Positions 14,080-22,557 of a stretch of 28,735 nt of DNA are shown one piece after another; position 1 is the stretch's first letter; every line of letters begins with the position of its first letter. This stretch comes from Paraclostridium ghonii (GTDB lineage Bacteria; Bacillota; Clostridia; Peptostreptococcales; Peptostreptococcaceae), in NCBI RefSeq assembly GCF_023653455.1, contig NZ_JAKEDR010000024.1, forward strand, positions 1-28,735, read 5' to 3'. The notes beneath the pieces are model-generated. The model searched no databases and had not been told where the DNA came from. It saw only the letters and a program-made list of their open reading frames with translations. The position numbers were made by a program, and so were the translations under genes.

Positions 14080-14471
14080 ATGAAAAAAATATTCAAAGAT
14101 ATTTTTATAGCATTTTCTTGTATATACACTTTAATAACAATTGCAAGTAGCATATTACAGTTAATACTAGGAAAAACAAGTGATACAAATTTTAATTTAA
14201 TTGATAGAGGGATAGTAATGTGTATACCAATACAGCGTTCTTTTTTATAAAAGAGTTAAAATATAATAACTATATTAAATTAGTCATACATTATGCAGTT
14301 ACAGTATTAATTACGATTTTAGAAACTTATATTATTACACAAGATTTAGAACCTACTGCGTATAGAGATCAAATTTAAAATTATACAGGGATATATTTTA
14401 TTATAGATGTTTGTTTTTTAGTTAGAGTAAAATTGAAAAATAGGAAAAAATCAAAATATATTAATTATTAA
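14080..14471 (+). pseudogene. broken small membrane protein gene
   Basis: GGGGGAAG precedes ATG 14080. The first frame encodes an amphipathic start and a transmembrane helix, then stops at 14248-14250 after IVMCIPIQRSFL. From about 14229 the -1 frame continues with sensible membrane-protein sequence (FIKELKYNNYIKLVIHYAVT, then ETYIITQDLEPTAYRDQI), meets TAA at 14376, and runs on in the same frame to TAA 14469 (YFIIDVCFLVRVKLKN). One frameshift plus one nonsense codon, in an otherwise continuous ~130-residue protein with three or four helices, marks a recent pseudogene. The family could be one of the small clostridial membrane DUFs; I cannot name it with certainty. Confidence 0.6.
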
Positions 14472-14665
14472 AAAGCAATAAATAAGGAATAAAATTATGG
14501 TTAAAAATTAAAAAATGTAGTTATTTATGATTATAACTATGTCAGAAATAATAGGGAAAATTAAAGTCTTGTTTGCAGGATAAAATTTAGAAATTCAAAA
14601 TTTGAGCAATATTAAAAAGTGCTTTAAGATTTAACTTTAATATAATAATAACAAATTACTAAAAT

Positions 14666-14697
14666 AGGGAGGTCCGAACATTATAGAACTCCCTTTT
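14666..14697 (+). terminator. hairpin after the broken membrane gene
   Basis: AGGGAG (14666-14671) pairs with CTCCCT (14689-14694), which is followed by TTT. The stem is short, and GGTCCGAAC in the loop can pair only partly. It is a plausible plus-strand terminator, about 195 bases past the pseudogene. Confidence 0.4.
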
Positions 14698-14762
14698 ACG
14701 TGCTAAATAAAATCATCTGCTAGAATTGAAAACTTGCTTTCAATATATTAATTTATCTATAA

Positions 14763-15092
14763 CTAAAATGTAAATAACGCCAATGATGACATGATAGATA
14801 TAACTCCTAACATTAGTCTGCGTGAATTGAAATTTTTCTTATACATAAGTAAGAATAAAAACAGGTTTACAGACAGTAAAGCCATTAAAATTCCAATAAT
14901 AGATTTTTTTAGTATTAAATTAGTAGGTAAAGCTGCAAAAGTTATAAACAATTCAAATAAAGCAATTAAACTTAAAATTGCAAATGTTCTTTTTTTTCTT
15001 AAAACCCTACCACTCTTATATAAAGAAAAAAGTGTAGTAGCTAGTGTAGTTAGAACAAAGAATAAACCTATGATTGTCATTAATAAAAACAC
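14763..15092 (-). CDS. small four-helix membrane protein
   Basis: This 109-aa protein is nearly all transmembrane. Helices lie at about residues 2-24, 37-56, 64-84 and 91-108, with a basic connector KSGRVLRKKR after the first helix and KKNFNSRR between the third and fourth. GTG 15092 is preceded by AAAGGAG at a good distance, which supports that start. I do not recognise the family. It stands alone between a pseudogene and an oppositely oriented small membrane gene. Confidence 0.6.
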   Translation of the reverse strand: MFLLMTIIGLFFVLTTLATTLFSLYKSGRVLRKKRTFAILSLIALFELFITFAALPTNLILKKSIIGILMALLSVNLFLFLLMYKKNFNSRRLMLGVISIMSSLALFTF

Positions 15093-15420
15093 TATAAACT
15101 CTCCTTTAAATTGAAAAAATTTAATACATATTTAGAATTAAGCTATATTGTAGAAAAAGTTTAATATAAATATATTAAATTATATATATAAAACTTAATA
15201 ATTATGTATTTTTAATAAAAAATTAGTCTGTGAGCATATTTTGATTTATTATATGGTCCCCAGTAAAGTTATAATACGACAATTTTTTTAATTTCTAGAG
15301 AGTAAAGTTAATAAATTATTAAATTAATTTATTAAAAATGATTATTTATAAAAAATGAAAGAAGTATTCTAACGTTGTATGAAGCATATTGAGTAAAAAT
15401 ATAAAAGGAGGGGTAAGACA
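15093..15420. other. AT-rich divergent intergenic region
   Basis: It serves as the promoter region for two divergent small membrane genes. An 11-base inverted repeat TTAATAAATTA / TAATTTATTAA with a 6-base loop is at 15308-15335 and could be an operator. AGTAAAGTTA occurs twice (15264 and 15301). Nothing else is recognisable. Confidence 0.35.
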
Positions 15421-15672
15421 ATGAATGTAATTTCAATTAGCAATATTTTAATAAGTATTACTTTTTTCATAGTAATTATGTGTGTTCAAGTATTTTTAAG
15501 TAGCAAGATAAATAGTCGCATTGGACTTGTTTTACCGAGTATTAGTTTTTTTATATCAATATTAATGGCAATTCAATCAACATCTCTTAAAGTAGCATTT
15601 GTATCATTGATTTGCTTAAACATACCAACATTTATATTTTTATTAATTTATTTTAATCTTAAGAAAAAATAA
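15421..15672 (+). CDS. small three-helix membrane protein
   Basis: This 83-aa hydrophobic protein has helices at about residues 8-27, 33-51 and 56-78, and a short KKK tail. The start is well supported by AAAGGAGGGG seven bases before ATG 15421. The family is unknown. It is 94 bases upstream of the FlaR-like kinase gene, on the same strand, but the gap is AT-rich and co-transcription is uncertain. Confidence 0.6.
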   Translation: MNVISISNILISITFFIVIMCVQVFLSSKINSRIGLVLPSISFFISILMAIQSTSLKVAFVSLICLNIPTFIFLLIYFNLKKK

Positions 15673-15766
15673 GCAAAACGAAAAATTAATATATGTATAT
15701 TAATAACAAAAGGCAACGTATATATATTTATAATAATTTATTATATTTAAATTGAGAGGTGTTTAA

Positions 15767-16276
15767 ATGAAAATTGCCATAATTGGATATAGTGGAAGTG
15801 GAAAGTCTACACTTGCTAAAAAACTTTCAAAACATTATAAAATACCAGTTTTATTTTTAGACACAGTAAATTTTTCACCTAATTGGGATGAAAGAGATAG
15901 GAATGAAGGACGTTTAATAGTTTCAGATTTTATGGAAAATGAATCATGGGTTATAGATGGCAATTATAGTGGCTTTTTTCAACAGGAAAGGTTAAATCAA
16001 GCGGATAAAATTATATTTCTAAATTTTCCACGTAGAATTTGTGCTTATAGAGCTGTTAAAAGATATTTTAAATACAAGAATACAATTAGGGAAGACAGAG
16101 CTAAAGGCTGTAGAGAAAAAATAGATTTAGAGTTTATTTGCTGGATACTCTATAGAGGACGAACTAGGGATAAAGTAAAGAAATATAACCAAATCAAACA
16201 AGATTTTAAAGATAAAATAGTGGTATTAAAAAACCCTAAAGAAGTGACTTTATTTTTAAAACAATTAAATATCTAA
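15767..16276 (+). CDS. FlaR-like P-loop nucleoside kinase/ATPase
   Basis: This 169-aa protein belongs to the group often annotated as DNA topology modulation protein FlaR or adenylate-kinase-like AAA protein. The P-loop is GYSGSGKST (residues 7-15). LDTVNFSPNWDERD supplies the conserved substrate-side Asp and Trp motif, and VIDGNYSG and IIFLNFPRRICAYR match the DGNY and lid-side Arg motifs of this family. GAGAGGTG precedes ATG 15767. The physiological substrate is not known for most members. It is full length with no defect seen, and lies 104 bases upstream of the UspA-like gene. Confidence 0.85.
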   Translation: MKIAIIGYSGSGKSTLAKKLSKHYKIPVLFLDTVNFSPNWDERDRNEGRLIVSDFMENESWVIDGNYSGFFQQERLNQADKIIFLNFPRRICAYRAVKRYFKYKNTIREDRAKGCREKIDLEFICWILYRGRTRDKVKKYNQIKQDFKDKIVVLKNPKEVTLFLKQLNI

Positions 16277-16380
16277 ATTATAGACTAACAGAAACAAATA
16301 CAATATTTACAGTTTATTTGCTTAATTTATCCAATCTAATTTTAAAATATGATAAAATTAAAATAAAAGGATGTGATTAT

Positions 16381-16794
16381 ATGCGAAGCATTTTAGTTCC
16401 TATTGATAGTAGTGATAGAAGCCAAAAATCCTTAGATTTTATATTAAATGAATTTCCAAAAGAAAAGTTTAAAATAACTTTGATGTGTGTCAACGATGTT
16501 GTTTTAACAAATTTAACAAATCCAATGATTATAGATATGAAAGTAAAAGAATCTGAAAAAGAAATAAAGGGTATGCTAAAACGTTTAAAAAATAAGCTAT
16601 CAGGATATGAAGTAGAGACTTACTATACAATCGGTGATGCAGGTCAAGAAATTATAGAAAAATCAATAGATGGTAAATTTGATTTAATAGTTATGACTAA
16701 ATCAACTAAGAAAAATTTCATAGATTCAATTGGTTCTGTAACTTTGTATGTAGTTAAAAAATCCAAATGTACTGTAGTTATAGTTCCTGAGTAA
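16381..16794 (+). CDS. universal stress protein (UspA family)
   Basis: This 137-aa protein is a single Usp domain. MRSILVPIDSSDRSQKSLDF is the typical first strand with the nucleotide-pocket Asp. The C-terminal part has DLIVMTKSTKKNF and DSIGSVTLYVVKKSKCTVVIVPE, which corresponds to the G-x2-G-x9-G(S/T)-type ATP loop but with the glycines largely missing, so ATP binding may be lost. I start it at ATG 16381 because AAAAGGATG lies 7 bases upstream; an ATG-less extension to 16318 lacks a ribosome site. A perfect terminator follows 25 bases after the stop. It is probably cytosolic and stress-linked. Confidence 0.88.
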   Translation: MRSILVPIDSSDRSQKSLDFILNEFPKEKFKITLMCVNDVVLTNLTNPMIIDMKVKESEKEIKGMLKRLKNKLSGYEVETYYTIGDAGQEIIEKSIDGKFDLIVMTKSTKKNFIDSIGSVTLYVVKKSKCTVVIVPE

Positions 16795-16818
16795 ATTATT
16801 TTAATTTATTAGATATAT

Positions 16819-16845
16819 AAAGGAGCATTTAAATGCTCCTTTTTT
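16819..16845 (+). terminator. Rho-independent terminator of the uspA-like gene
   Basis: AAAGGAGCATTT (16819-16830) is followed immediately by its exact complement AAATGCTCCTTT (16831-16842) and a T-run to 16845. Confidence 0.9.
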
Positions 16846-16936
16846 ACATTAAAAAAGCTTTAATGTGTATTTTATCGAAAAACTAACTTAAATGTATTTA
16901 AACAAGTTTTAAAAGCTTTATAATACCAATATATTA

Positions 16937-17185
16937 CTATGCTTTACGATGGAGTTTGTTAAATCCATTAATTAGGGTTAATTTTCTATTCATAAGAATT
17001 AATAGAACGATAAAGATAATTACTATAATAGTGATTATTATGAATATCTTATTTACATTGTATAGTTTCTGTGAACCCAGAAACTTTTCCTGAAATCAAG
17101 TTTGAGAATAAAAAACTCGTAAATCATGAACTCCTTGAAAGAGAACTATATTTTTATATTTAATATTTGTGGTTAATTTATAAAT
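16937..17185 (-). pseudogene. remnant of a membrane-anchored protein gene
   Basis: On the minus strand one frame reads KYKNIVLFQGVHDLRVFYSQT, hits TGA (17096-17098), then continues FQEKFLGSQKLYNVNKI, a long Ile/Val transmembrane helix and the basic end LINGFNKLHRKA before TAG at 16937-16939. There is no start codon or ribosome site at the 5' end. The amphipathic-then-helix pattern looks like the C-terminus of a once real protein, of unknown family. It could also be chance coding in AT-rich DNA. Confidence 0.35.
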
Positions 17186-17294
17186 TAGATTTTAATATTT
17201 ATAAATGATTTTTACATATTAATTTATTGTAATTATTTTTCAATCTCATTATGCTATACTTTTGGCATAGAATTTAAAAATTTGGGGGACAAGT

Positions 17295-18302
17295 ATGTGT
17301 AACAGTATTAGGGGTATAAAAAAAGAAGTAAGCGATTTCTTATTAATTAATTTTGGGTTGATTGCTTTTATATCTATATTTTTATTTATTTCTGCAACAA
17401 AGCCAAATAATACTATGCTTTTATCAAGTTTTGGAGCATTATTTATGTATATTCCTGCATTTTCAGCAATAGTTGTACTTAAGCGGAATATTAACTATAA
17501 GTTTACTCAAACTATAGATAGGTTTTTTAAAGTTTTTACAGTATACACACTTATAAGGATAATCTTGGCTATAACTGAAGTGTTAATAATAAAAAATATT
17601 TATATTTCTTCAATAATGGACTTAGTTGTATCTGTTTATCTTGTAGGTGTTGTTTCTAATAACAAATCTGACTTTGAAGTTTTTAATTTATACTTAGGGA
17701 AAAACTTTAAAAAGATTTTATTTGTAATACTGCTATTTTTGATAATAATAATAGTTAGTAGTATGCCTGATTTGATATCTATAAAACCTAAACCAGCAGA
17801 CATTATTAATAATTTAAGTAAAATTTTATTTAGTATAGTTATTAATTTAATTTTAGGGTTTGCTTTATTTTTTGGAGAAGAATTTGGATGGAGATACTTC
17901 TTACAACCAAGGTTACAAAAGATTTATGGAAAGAAGATAGGAGTAATAATATTGGGAGCTATATGGGGAGTTTGGCATTGGCCTCTTTGTATGACGCTTT
18001 ATAGTCCCAAAACTCCAGTTTATTGTATGATTAATCATGTAACTAGCTGTGTAGCATCAGGAGTATTCTTAGGGTATGCTTATATGAAAACTGAAAACCT
18101 TTGGGCACCCATATTAATACATTTAGTAAATAACTGTATTGGTATTAGTAGTAGTGGAGGATATGAGACTACTTTTACATTAAAGATATTTTTAGTGGCT
18201 ATTTTATGTGATGTTATATTCTTCTTACCATTTTTACTTACAAAAGAGTATAGAACTAGCAAAACTGATGAAAAAGTATATCTTGATAATAAGTATACAT
18301 AA
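17295..18302 (+). CDS. CPBP-family intramembrane metalloprotease (CAAX/Abi type)
   Basis: This 335-aa protein has about eight transmembrane helices. The CPBP/Abi motifs are complete: EExxxR as GEEFGWR (E195, E196, R200), the second motif in GVWHWPL (H228), and the third in LIHLVNN (H276). The N-terminal 150 residues add four extra helices. GGGGGA precedes ATG 17295, and a TATACT box is at 17255-17260. Clostridial relatives are involved in bacteriocin maturation, immunity or membrane-protein cleavage, or have no known substrate. No precursor gene adjoins it here, so a link to the 7.5-kb peptide is only a possibility. Confidence 0.88.
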   Translation: MCNSIRGIKKEVSDFLLINFGLIAFISIFLFISATKPNNTMLLSSFGALFMYIPAFSAIVVLKRNINYKFTQTIDRFFKVFTVYTLIRIILAITEVLIIKNIYISSIMDLVVSVYLVGVVSNNKSDFEVFNLYLGKNFKKILFVILLFLIIIIVSSMPDLISIKPKPADIINNLSKILFSIVINLILGFALFFGEEFGWRYFLQPRLQKIYGKKIGVIILGAIWGVWHWPLCMTLYSPKTPVYCMINHVTSCVASGVFLGYAYMKTENLWAPILIHLVNNCIGISSSGGYETTFTLKIFLVAILCDVIFFLPFLLTKEYRTSKTDEKVYLDNKYT

Positions 18303-18326
18303 ATATTATTTTAAAAAAATTAAGGC

Positions 18327-18401
18327 ATACAAAAGTTGCTATATATTAACTCATATTACAATAGGTTTCACTTAGTATATGAGTTGATATATAACTTTTT
18401 T
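18327..18401 (+). repeat. long imperfect hairpin, copy 1 of 2
   Basis: GCTATATATTAACTCATAT (18338-18356) pairs with ATATGAGTTGATATATAAC (18377-18395), flanked by AAAAG/CTTTT. It begins GCATACAAAAG and ends in a T-run. It sits 25 bases past the CPBP gene and may serve as its terminator. The copy at 19561-19632 shares its sequence and fold. Confidence 0.65.
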
Positions 18402-18545
18402 ATGTTCATTTATTACATACTTTAGGAAAAATATATATAAATTAGTTATTTTGCTTTAATTATATAATCTTGTTTTTATTAATAATTAAGTATTTATACG
18501 AAATTTATTATTATTGAATATATCTATTTACAAGTGGAGGGTAAA

Positions 18546-19293
18546 ATGAAATGCAATGAAAATAACTATATAAAAAGATTTTAAAAAAAGAAAAGAGGAT
18601 TCTTTAGAATTTATAGTAGATAAAGATCAATTAATAGTTACTCAAACTATAAAATCTAAGGATAAAATACAAGGTGGTTACGTTTCACCAAATACAAAAA
18701 TATTTATAAATGGAAAAGATATTAAATCTGACGGCGATGGATCAGCTGAGCCTATAGATGATAATATAGTAGAATTATTTATGAATTATACGTTGAATGA
18801 AAAGTTAACTGGTGATATAGATGTTAAAATGGAAATTTCAATTGTAAACTTTATAAAAGGTGGAAAATAAGAAACTAAAAAAGGACCTTGGACTTTTGAG
18901 TTCAAAACTAATGCAAAAATAGTTGAAGATACTAAGGAAGTAAAACTTGATGAAAGCTTTAAACTTGAAAGTGGGCAAACTGTAAAATTAGAAAAATACA
19001 CAAGTAACGACTTAGCTAAAGAGATAGAATTCTCTAAAGATATTAAGGGGAATGATTACGATATTATACTTAAAGGTAAAGATGATTTAAGTAACAATGT
19101 AGAGTTTAGACTAGCTGACAATTATGAAGATAAAGGTACTTTAAAAATAGAGCCTTATGGAGATAATGTCGATATTAATGAAAATGAAAAAGAGTTAAAG
19201 TTTACTGCATATACATCTAAGATTTTAGATGGAAGTACAAATGATGATTATAAAAAAGTAAGTGATGAATTTATTGTAAAGTTACCTAAATAA
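18546..19293 (+). pseudogene. decayed DUF4179-like (anti-sigma type) extracellular protein gene
   Basis: GGAGGG precedes ATG 18546, but that frame stops after 12 codons (MKCNENNYIKRF). Another frame picks up at about 18574 with KDFKKRKEDSLEFIVDKDQL and gives a beta-rich, soluble domain (GGYVSPNTKIFINGKDI, LMNYTLNEKL-like segment). It meets TAA at 18868-18870 and continues in the same frame (KKGPWTFEFKTNAKI and onward) to TAA 19291-19293. The C-terminal pattern resembles the immunoglobulin-like tail of DUF4179 anti-sigma proteins. The N-terminal cytoplasmic part and transmembrane helix are absent, so an internal deletion plus a nonsense mutation are implied. No sigma factor gene is nearby. Confidence 0.6.
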
Positions 19294-19714
19294 TAAATTT
19301 AAAAAAGTTAGGGGATATATTTTATATCTATACTTCTTAAATACTTTAAATCATAAATATTGTAGAAGACATTAGAACTCAACAAATAAATAGTTAGATC
19401 AATCATAAACAATAAAGATATTTAAATGTGGTTGGTTTTAACAGGCCTTACATAACTAGAAGGACAAATAGTATAGCAAATTTTATTACTAGCTATTTGT
19501 AATTTGAATTTTATAAATCTAGGAGAGTTATAAAATTATTATATCTATTAGATCAAAAACGCATATAAAAAGCATTGCTATATATTAGCTCATATCAAAG
19601 TGGATTTTCACTTATAATCTGAGCTAATATGTAGCTTTATTTATACCTACTACCTGTTTTTCACCACTTTTATATTAAGTCTTAGTGATGGGTTGACTTT
19701 ATGTTAAATTTCAA
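19294..19714. repeat. gene-free region with two hairpins, including copy 2 of the long hairpin
   Basis: At 19561-19632, GCATATAAAAAG is followed by GCTATATATTAGCTCATAT and, after a loop containing AAGTG/CACTT, by GAGCTAATATGTAGCTTTA. This is the same element as at 18327, with a compensating change in the stem (AACTC/GAGTT becomes AGCTC/GAGCT). A shorter hairpin, ACAAATAG / CTATTTGT, is at 19464-19500. No gene is recognisable. Confidence 0.55.
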
Positions 19715-19984
19715 TTATTTATTAAATTTTTCAATTATTTCTTTCAAACATATCTTACATATAGGAAGGTCTTTATAATACTCTATATCTTCTTCACTAC
19801 CGCAAAAAGAACATGTAGTTACAGCTTTTTCAATTTGTATATAATCTTTAAATAATTTTATACTAACAGGCTTATTATTTTTTAGATTTAATTTATCCCT
19901 CATTTCTTTAGGTAAAACTATTCTTCCCAACTCATCAATATTACGATTAACGCCTACTGTTAAATCTTTTAGATCATTCTTCAT
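19715..19984 (-). CDS. AbrB/SpoVT-type transcription regulator with C-terminal zinc ribbon
   Basis: This 89-aa protein has an N-terminal swapped-hairpin AbrB domain at residues 8-52 (GVNRNIDELGRIVLPKEMRD, then VSIKLFKDYIQIEK). A four-cysteine cluster follows (C58, C61, C76, C79, as CSFC and CKIC) that should bind one zinc. The first 50 residues match the DNA-binding half of transition-state regulators. The zinc tail replaces the usual C-terminal dimerisation part and is common in clostridial and plasmid-borne AbrB proteins. AAGGAGG precedes ATG 19984. It is monocistronic; target genes are unknown. Confidence 0.88.
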   Translation of the reverse strand: MKNDLKDLTVGVNRNIDELGRIVLPKEMRDKLNLKNNKPVSIKLFKDYIQIEKAVTTCSFCGSEEDIEYYKDLPICKICLKEIIEKFNK

Positions 19985-20207
19985 TGCATTCCTCCTTAAG
20001 TGAATTATTAAATTTATTTTATTGGATATTCGTGGAAAAGTAACTGTAAATTTATGGAAAATAGCTTGAAACGTTGAATTTAAGCCAATAAAAAAATTTA
20101 TATTTAACTTATTTAGGAAGGGATAATTTGCTTATATTAAAATATTAGAGTGTATTTTAAATATAAATAAATTGTGTATTGAATCCTTACTTAGACGTCT
20201 ATGTTGC

Positions 20208-20264
20208 TTTACAATATAGCTAGTTTATGATAATATATAGCTACATTGTAAAACAATATAGCTA
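20208..20264 (+). promoter_or_regulatory. probable PadR operator with three related sites
   Basis: TTTACAATATAGCTA (20208-20222) and its near-perfect inverse TAGCTACATTGTAAA (20238-20252) are followed at once by ACAATATAGCTA (20253-20264), just before the padR ribosome site. PadR-family repressors bind such inverted repeats at their own promoters, so autoregulation is likely. Confidence 0.6.
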
Positions 20265-20285
20265 TATATAAAGGTCGTGATTATT

Positions 20286-20615
20286 TTGAAAAATTCGATA
20301 TCCTCTCAAATGTTAAAAGGGATACTAGAAGGATGCATCTTAAAAATTATAGGACAAAAAGAAATATATGGATACGAAATGAATTTAACTTTAAAAGAAT
20401 ATGGTATTTCAACGGTATCTGATGGAACTATATATCCCTTATTATTAAAATTGCAAAAGCAAAATTTAATAATAGGTGAAATGAGAAGTTCAGATGAAGG
20501 CCCTATGAGAAAATACTATAAGCTTACTGATAAGGGGAAAGATCAACTAGAAATATTTGAAAAAGAATGGGAAGTATTGTCAAGTAGTGTAAATAATATT
20601 TTAAGTATTAAATAA
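20286..20615 (+). CDS. PadR-family transcriptional repressor
   Basis: This 109-aa protein starts at TTG 20286, since AAAGG (20270-20273) is about 12 bases upstream, whereas GTG 20277 is too close to it. The winged helix is complete: LKGILEGCILKIIGQKEIYG, then VSDGTIYPLLLKLQKQNL, the hallmark PadR recognition helix, and the wing GPMRKYYKLTDKG. A short C-terminal dimerisation helix follows. It is 14 bases upstream of the HAAS-type membrane protein gene, a pairing seen very often in Firmicutes. The inverted repeats upstream suggest it represses its own operon. Confidence 0.92.
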   Translation: MKNSISSQMLKGILEGCILKIIGQKEIYGYEMNLTLKEYGISTVSDGTIYPLLLKLQKQNLIIGEMRSSDEGPMRKYYKLTDKGKDQLEIFEKEWEVLSSSVNNILSIK

Positions 20616-20629
20616 AAGGGGAGAGTTAT

Positions 20630-21451
20630 ATGGAAAACACAAAAGAACTTATAGAATTAAATAATAAATACAGAGAACAATTAAACGAAGAAAACCAAGA
20701 ATTCTATGACGATATATTAGTTTATATTAGAGCAAAAAGTTTTTTAAAAGATGAACAACAGATAGAGGAGTCTTTGCTTGAGATATTAACAGATATTATA
20801 GAAGTTCAAAATAAAGGTGTTAAAGCAAATGACTATTTTGGAAAAAATCCAAAAGAAATTAGTGATGAAATATTAAGAAATATAAATAATATTTCTTTCA
20901 AGGGTATGATAAATTTATTTTTTGCTTCTATGGGATTATATACTTTAGTTACATTATTACCGGAACTAATAAATCCTAGTAAAGGAGTAGATATAGGTAA
21001 GTTTTTAATAGGTTTAGTGAGTACGTTTTTATTTGCAGGGGTGGTAATGAATATTGTAGGGAGAACAGTATATTCTGATAAGTCAAAAAGAATAATGTTT
21101 GGATTATTTGTTTTATTTTGTTCATATATAATGTTAATTGCATGTATGGACAGGCTTTTACCTCCTACAATTGAAGTCAAACTAACAGGAGTTGTAGGTA
21201 TAATTGTAATTTCCATATTAGGAATTTTAGGAACAGTATATAGTCTAAAGCAAGAATTATTTCATGCATTCTTACCTGTTATCTTATCAACTTGTACTTT
21301 GGGAATATTAAGTAGGTTACAATTTATTAAGTTTTCAGTTAATGAACAACCAGGAAAGACTGTCGTTGTAGTAGTTATGACAACTGCAATGATATTATGT
21401 TATTTAATATCATATTTACAATTTAGAAATGCTGAAAAAAGTAATTTATAG
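20630..21451 (+). CDS. HAAS/DUF1700-type membrane protein, partner of PadR
   Basis: This 273-aa protein has a cytoplasmic helical domain at residues 1-95 (LNNKYREQLNEENQEFYDDI, then ILTDIIEVQNKGVKANDYFG and PKEISDEIL). That domain resembles the HAAS signalling module found next to PadR regulators. Seven or so transmembrane helices follow (from about residue 96 to 265). GGGGAGAG precedes ATG 20630. The HAAS domain is thought to pass a membrane signal to the co-encoded PadR; the signal here is unknown. A terminator lies 23 bases downstream. Confidence 0.82.
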   Translation: MENTKELIELNNKYREQLNEENQEFYDDILVYIRAKSFLKDEQQIEESLLEILTDIIEVQNKGVKANDYFGKNPKEISDEILRNINNISFKGMINLFFASMGLYTLVTLLPELINPSKGVDIGKFLIGLVSTFLFAGVVMNIVGRTVYSDKSKRIMFGLFVLFCSYIMLIACMDRLLPPTIEVKLTGVVGIIVISILGILGTVYSLKQELFHAFLPVILSTCTLGILSRLQFIKFSVNEQPGKTVVVVVMTTAMILCYLISYLQFRNAEKSNL

Positions 21452-21473
21452 AAAAATCTATTGTTTTGTATAA

Positions 21474-21513
21474 AAAAAGAGCCATATTTATAAGTTTAAA
21501 TATTGCTCTTTTT
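21474..21513 (+). terminator. terminator of the padR operon
   Basis: AAAAAGAGC (21474-21482) pairs with GCTCTTTTT (21505-21513), with partial pairing of the inner AT-rich loop. Confidence 0.75.
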
Positions 21514-21659
21514 GAAATTTATCTAAAACTAATTTAAAACTTTTCATATATATAAAATACTACATCATTTTAATTTAGTGTTTCTTACTATCTAAGATTA
21601 TTAAAAATAGTAAATACTTCAATTATGTAGAATTATTCTTAGAATATAAATACTTAATA

Positions 21660-21690
21660 AAAATACTTAATTTAAATTAAGTATTTTTTA
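21660..21690. terminator. AT-rich palindrome at the 3' end of the pentapeptide-repeat gene
   Basis: AAAATACTTAATTT (21660-21673) is followed directly by its exact complement (21674-21687). It ends four bases before the stop codon of the minus-strand gene, and T residues follow on both sides, so it probably terminates that gene. Confidence 0.65.
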
Positions 21691-21693
21691 GTT

Positions 21694-22557
21694 TTATTTT
21701 TCCCAATATGATGGTCTAACTAATGAAGTTGGCAATTGTGTATTAGAATTTCCTTTAGCAGTATTAATCTGAGCTTGAGTAAGGAAAAGTGAGTCCTTTA
21801 GATTAGCCCCTCTAATATCTGCATCTCTTAAATCTGCTCCTATTAAATTAGCACCTTTTAGGTTGGAATTACGCATATTTGAGGCTATAAGCAGTGAACC
21901 AGCAAAATTTGCACCAATTAAATTTGTGTTTATAAGATTAGAACCAATAAAATCATATCCTGATTTTAAAGCTTTTTTATTCTTTGAGTTACTCTTTTTC
22001 TCAGAAGATACTTTGTCTTTAACAATATCATACACTGGTCTTAGTAGAGAATTAACTCTTTTTCTATGATTTTCAATGTCTATGTTTTTCAATGAACTTG
22101 AATCAAGATTTGTAAGATTCGTAGTCTCTAAAATCATTAAATTGAGTTCGTTTTTAAGATTATTATCACTTATAAATGTTGAAGCATCACTTAAATACCA
22201 AAGCATTTCATTAAGTTGTCTTATTATTAAAAATGAATCAAACATTTCATTAGATAATTTTGGAGTATTTATCCAATCATCACCATTAAAAGTTACTTGA
22301 GAAACATTTTGACCAGCTCCAAAACAATCATAAGCAGTACACCCTGTCAGACCTTTTTCCCTAAGATTACTGTGTACTGAGCAATTAAAATCTGATTGTA
22401 AGTTTATACAAGGTTTACCAGCAACTTTATCATTTGGAAAACCTTCTGTTTTAGAAAAATATAAAGCAATACAGCAAAGTCCAAAACATTTTTCACAATT
22501 AATTTTAAGGTTTTCGAATATTTCCTTATTGTCTACTTCTCGAATTTTTTGTCGCAT
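21694..22557 (-). CDS. pentapeptide-repeat protein with N-terminal Cys-rich cluster
   Basis: This 287-aa protein starts at ATG 22557 (MRQKIREVD), where GGGAGAG lies 6 bases upstream; a longer in-frame start lacks a ribosome site. Residues 21-29 hold CEKCFGLCC, and further cysteines are at 50, 59, 73 and 78. That spacing resembles the metal-chelating cluster of YkgJ-like proteins. A helical middle follows (100-190). Residues 200-260 form about ten pentapeptide repeats (NLIGANFAG, NLKGANLIGADLRDADIRGA) that fold as a right-handed beta helix. The fusion of a metal-cluster-like head to a pentapeptide tail is uncommon, and its role is unknown. It is monocistronic. Confidence 0.82.
   Translation of the reverse strand: MRQKIREVDNKEIFENLKINCEKCFGLCCIALYFSKTEGFPNDKVAGKPCINLQSDFNCSVHSNLREKGLTGCTAYDCFGAGQNVSQVTFNGDDWINTPKLSNEMFDSFLIIRQLNEMLWYLSDASTFISDNNLKNELNLMILETTNLTNLDSSSLKNIDIENHRKRVNSLLRPVYDIVKDKVSSEKKSNSKNKKALKSGYDFIGSNLINTNLIGANFAGSLLIASNMRNSNLKGANLIGADLRDADIRGANLKDSLFLTQAQINTAKGNSNTQLPTSLVRPSYWEK

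Noticed and set aside
14791..15114. 107-aa plus-strand ORF
   Set aside because: It is antisense to the four-helix membrane protein at 14763-15092, which has a proper ribosome site and clear helices.
20833..21216. 127-aa minus-strand ORF
   Set aside because: It is the shadow of the HAAS-type protein gene on the plus strand, with no start signal of its own.
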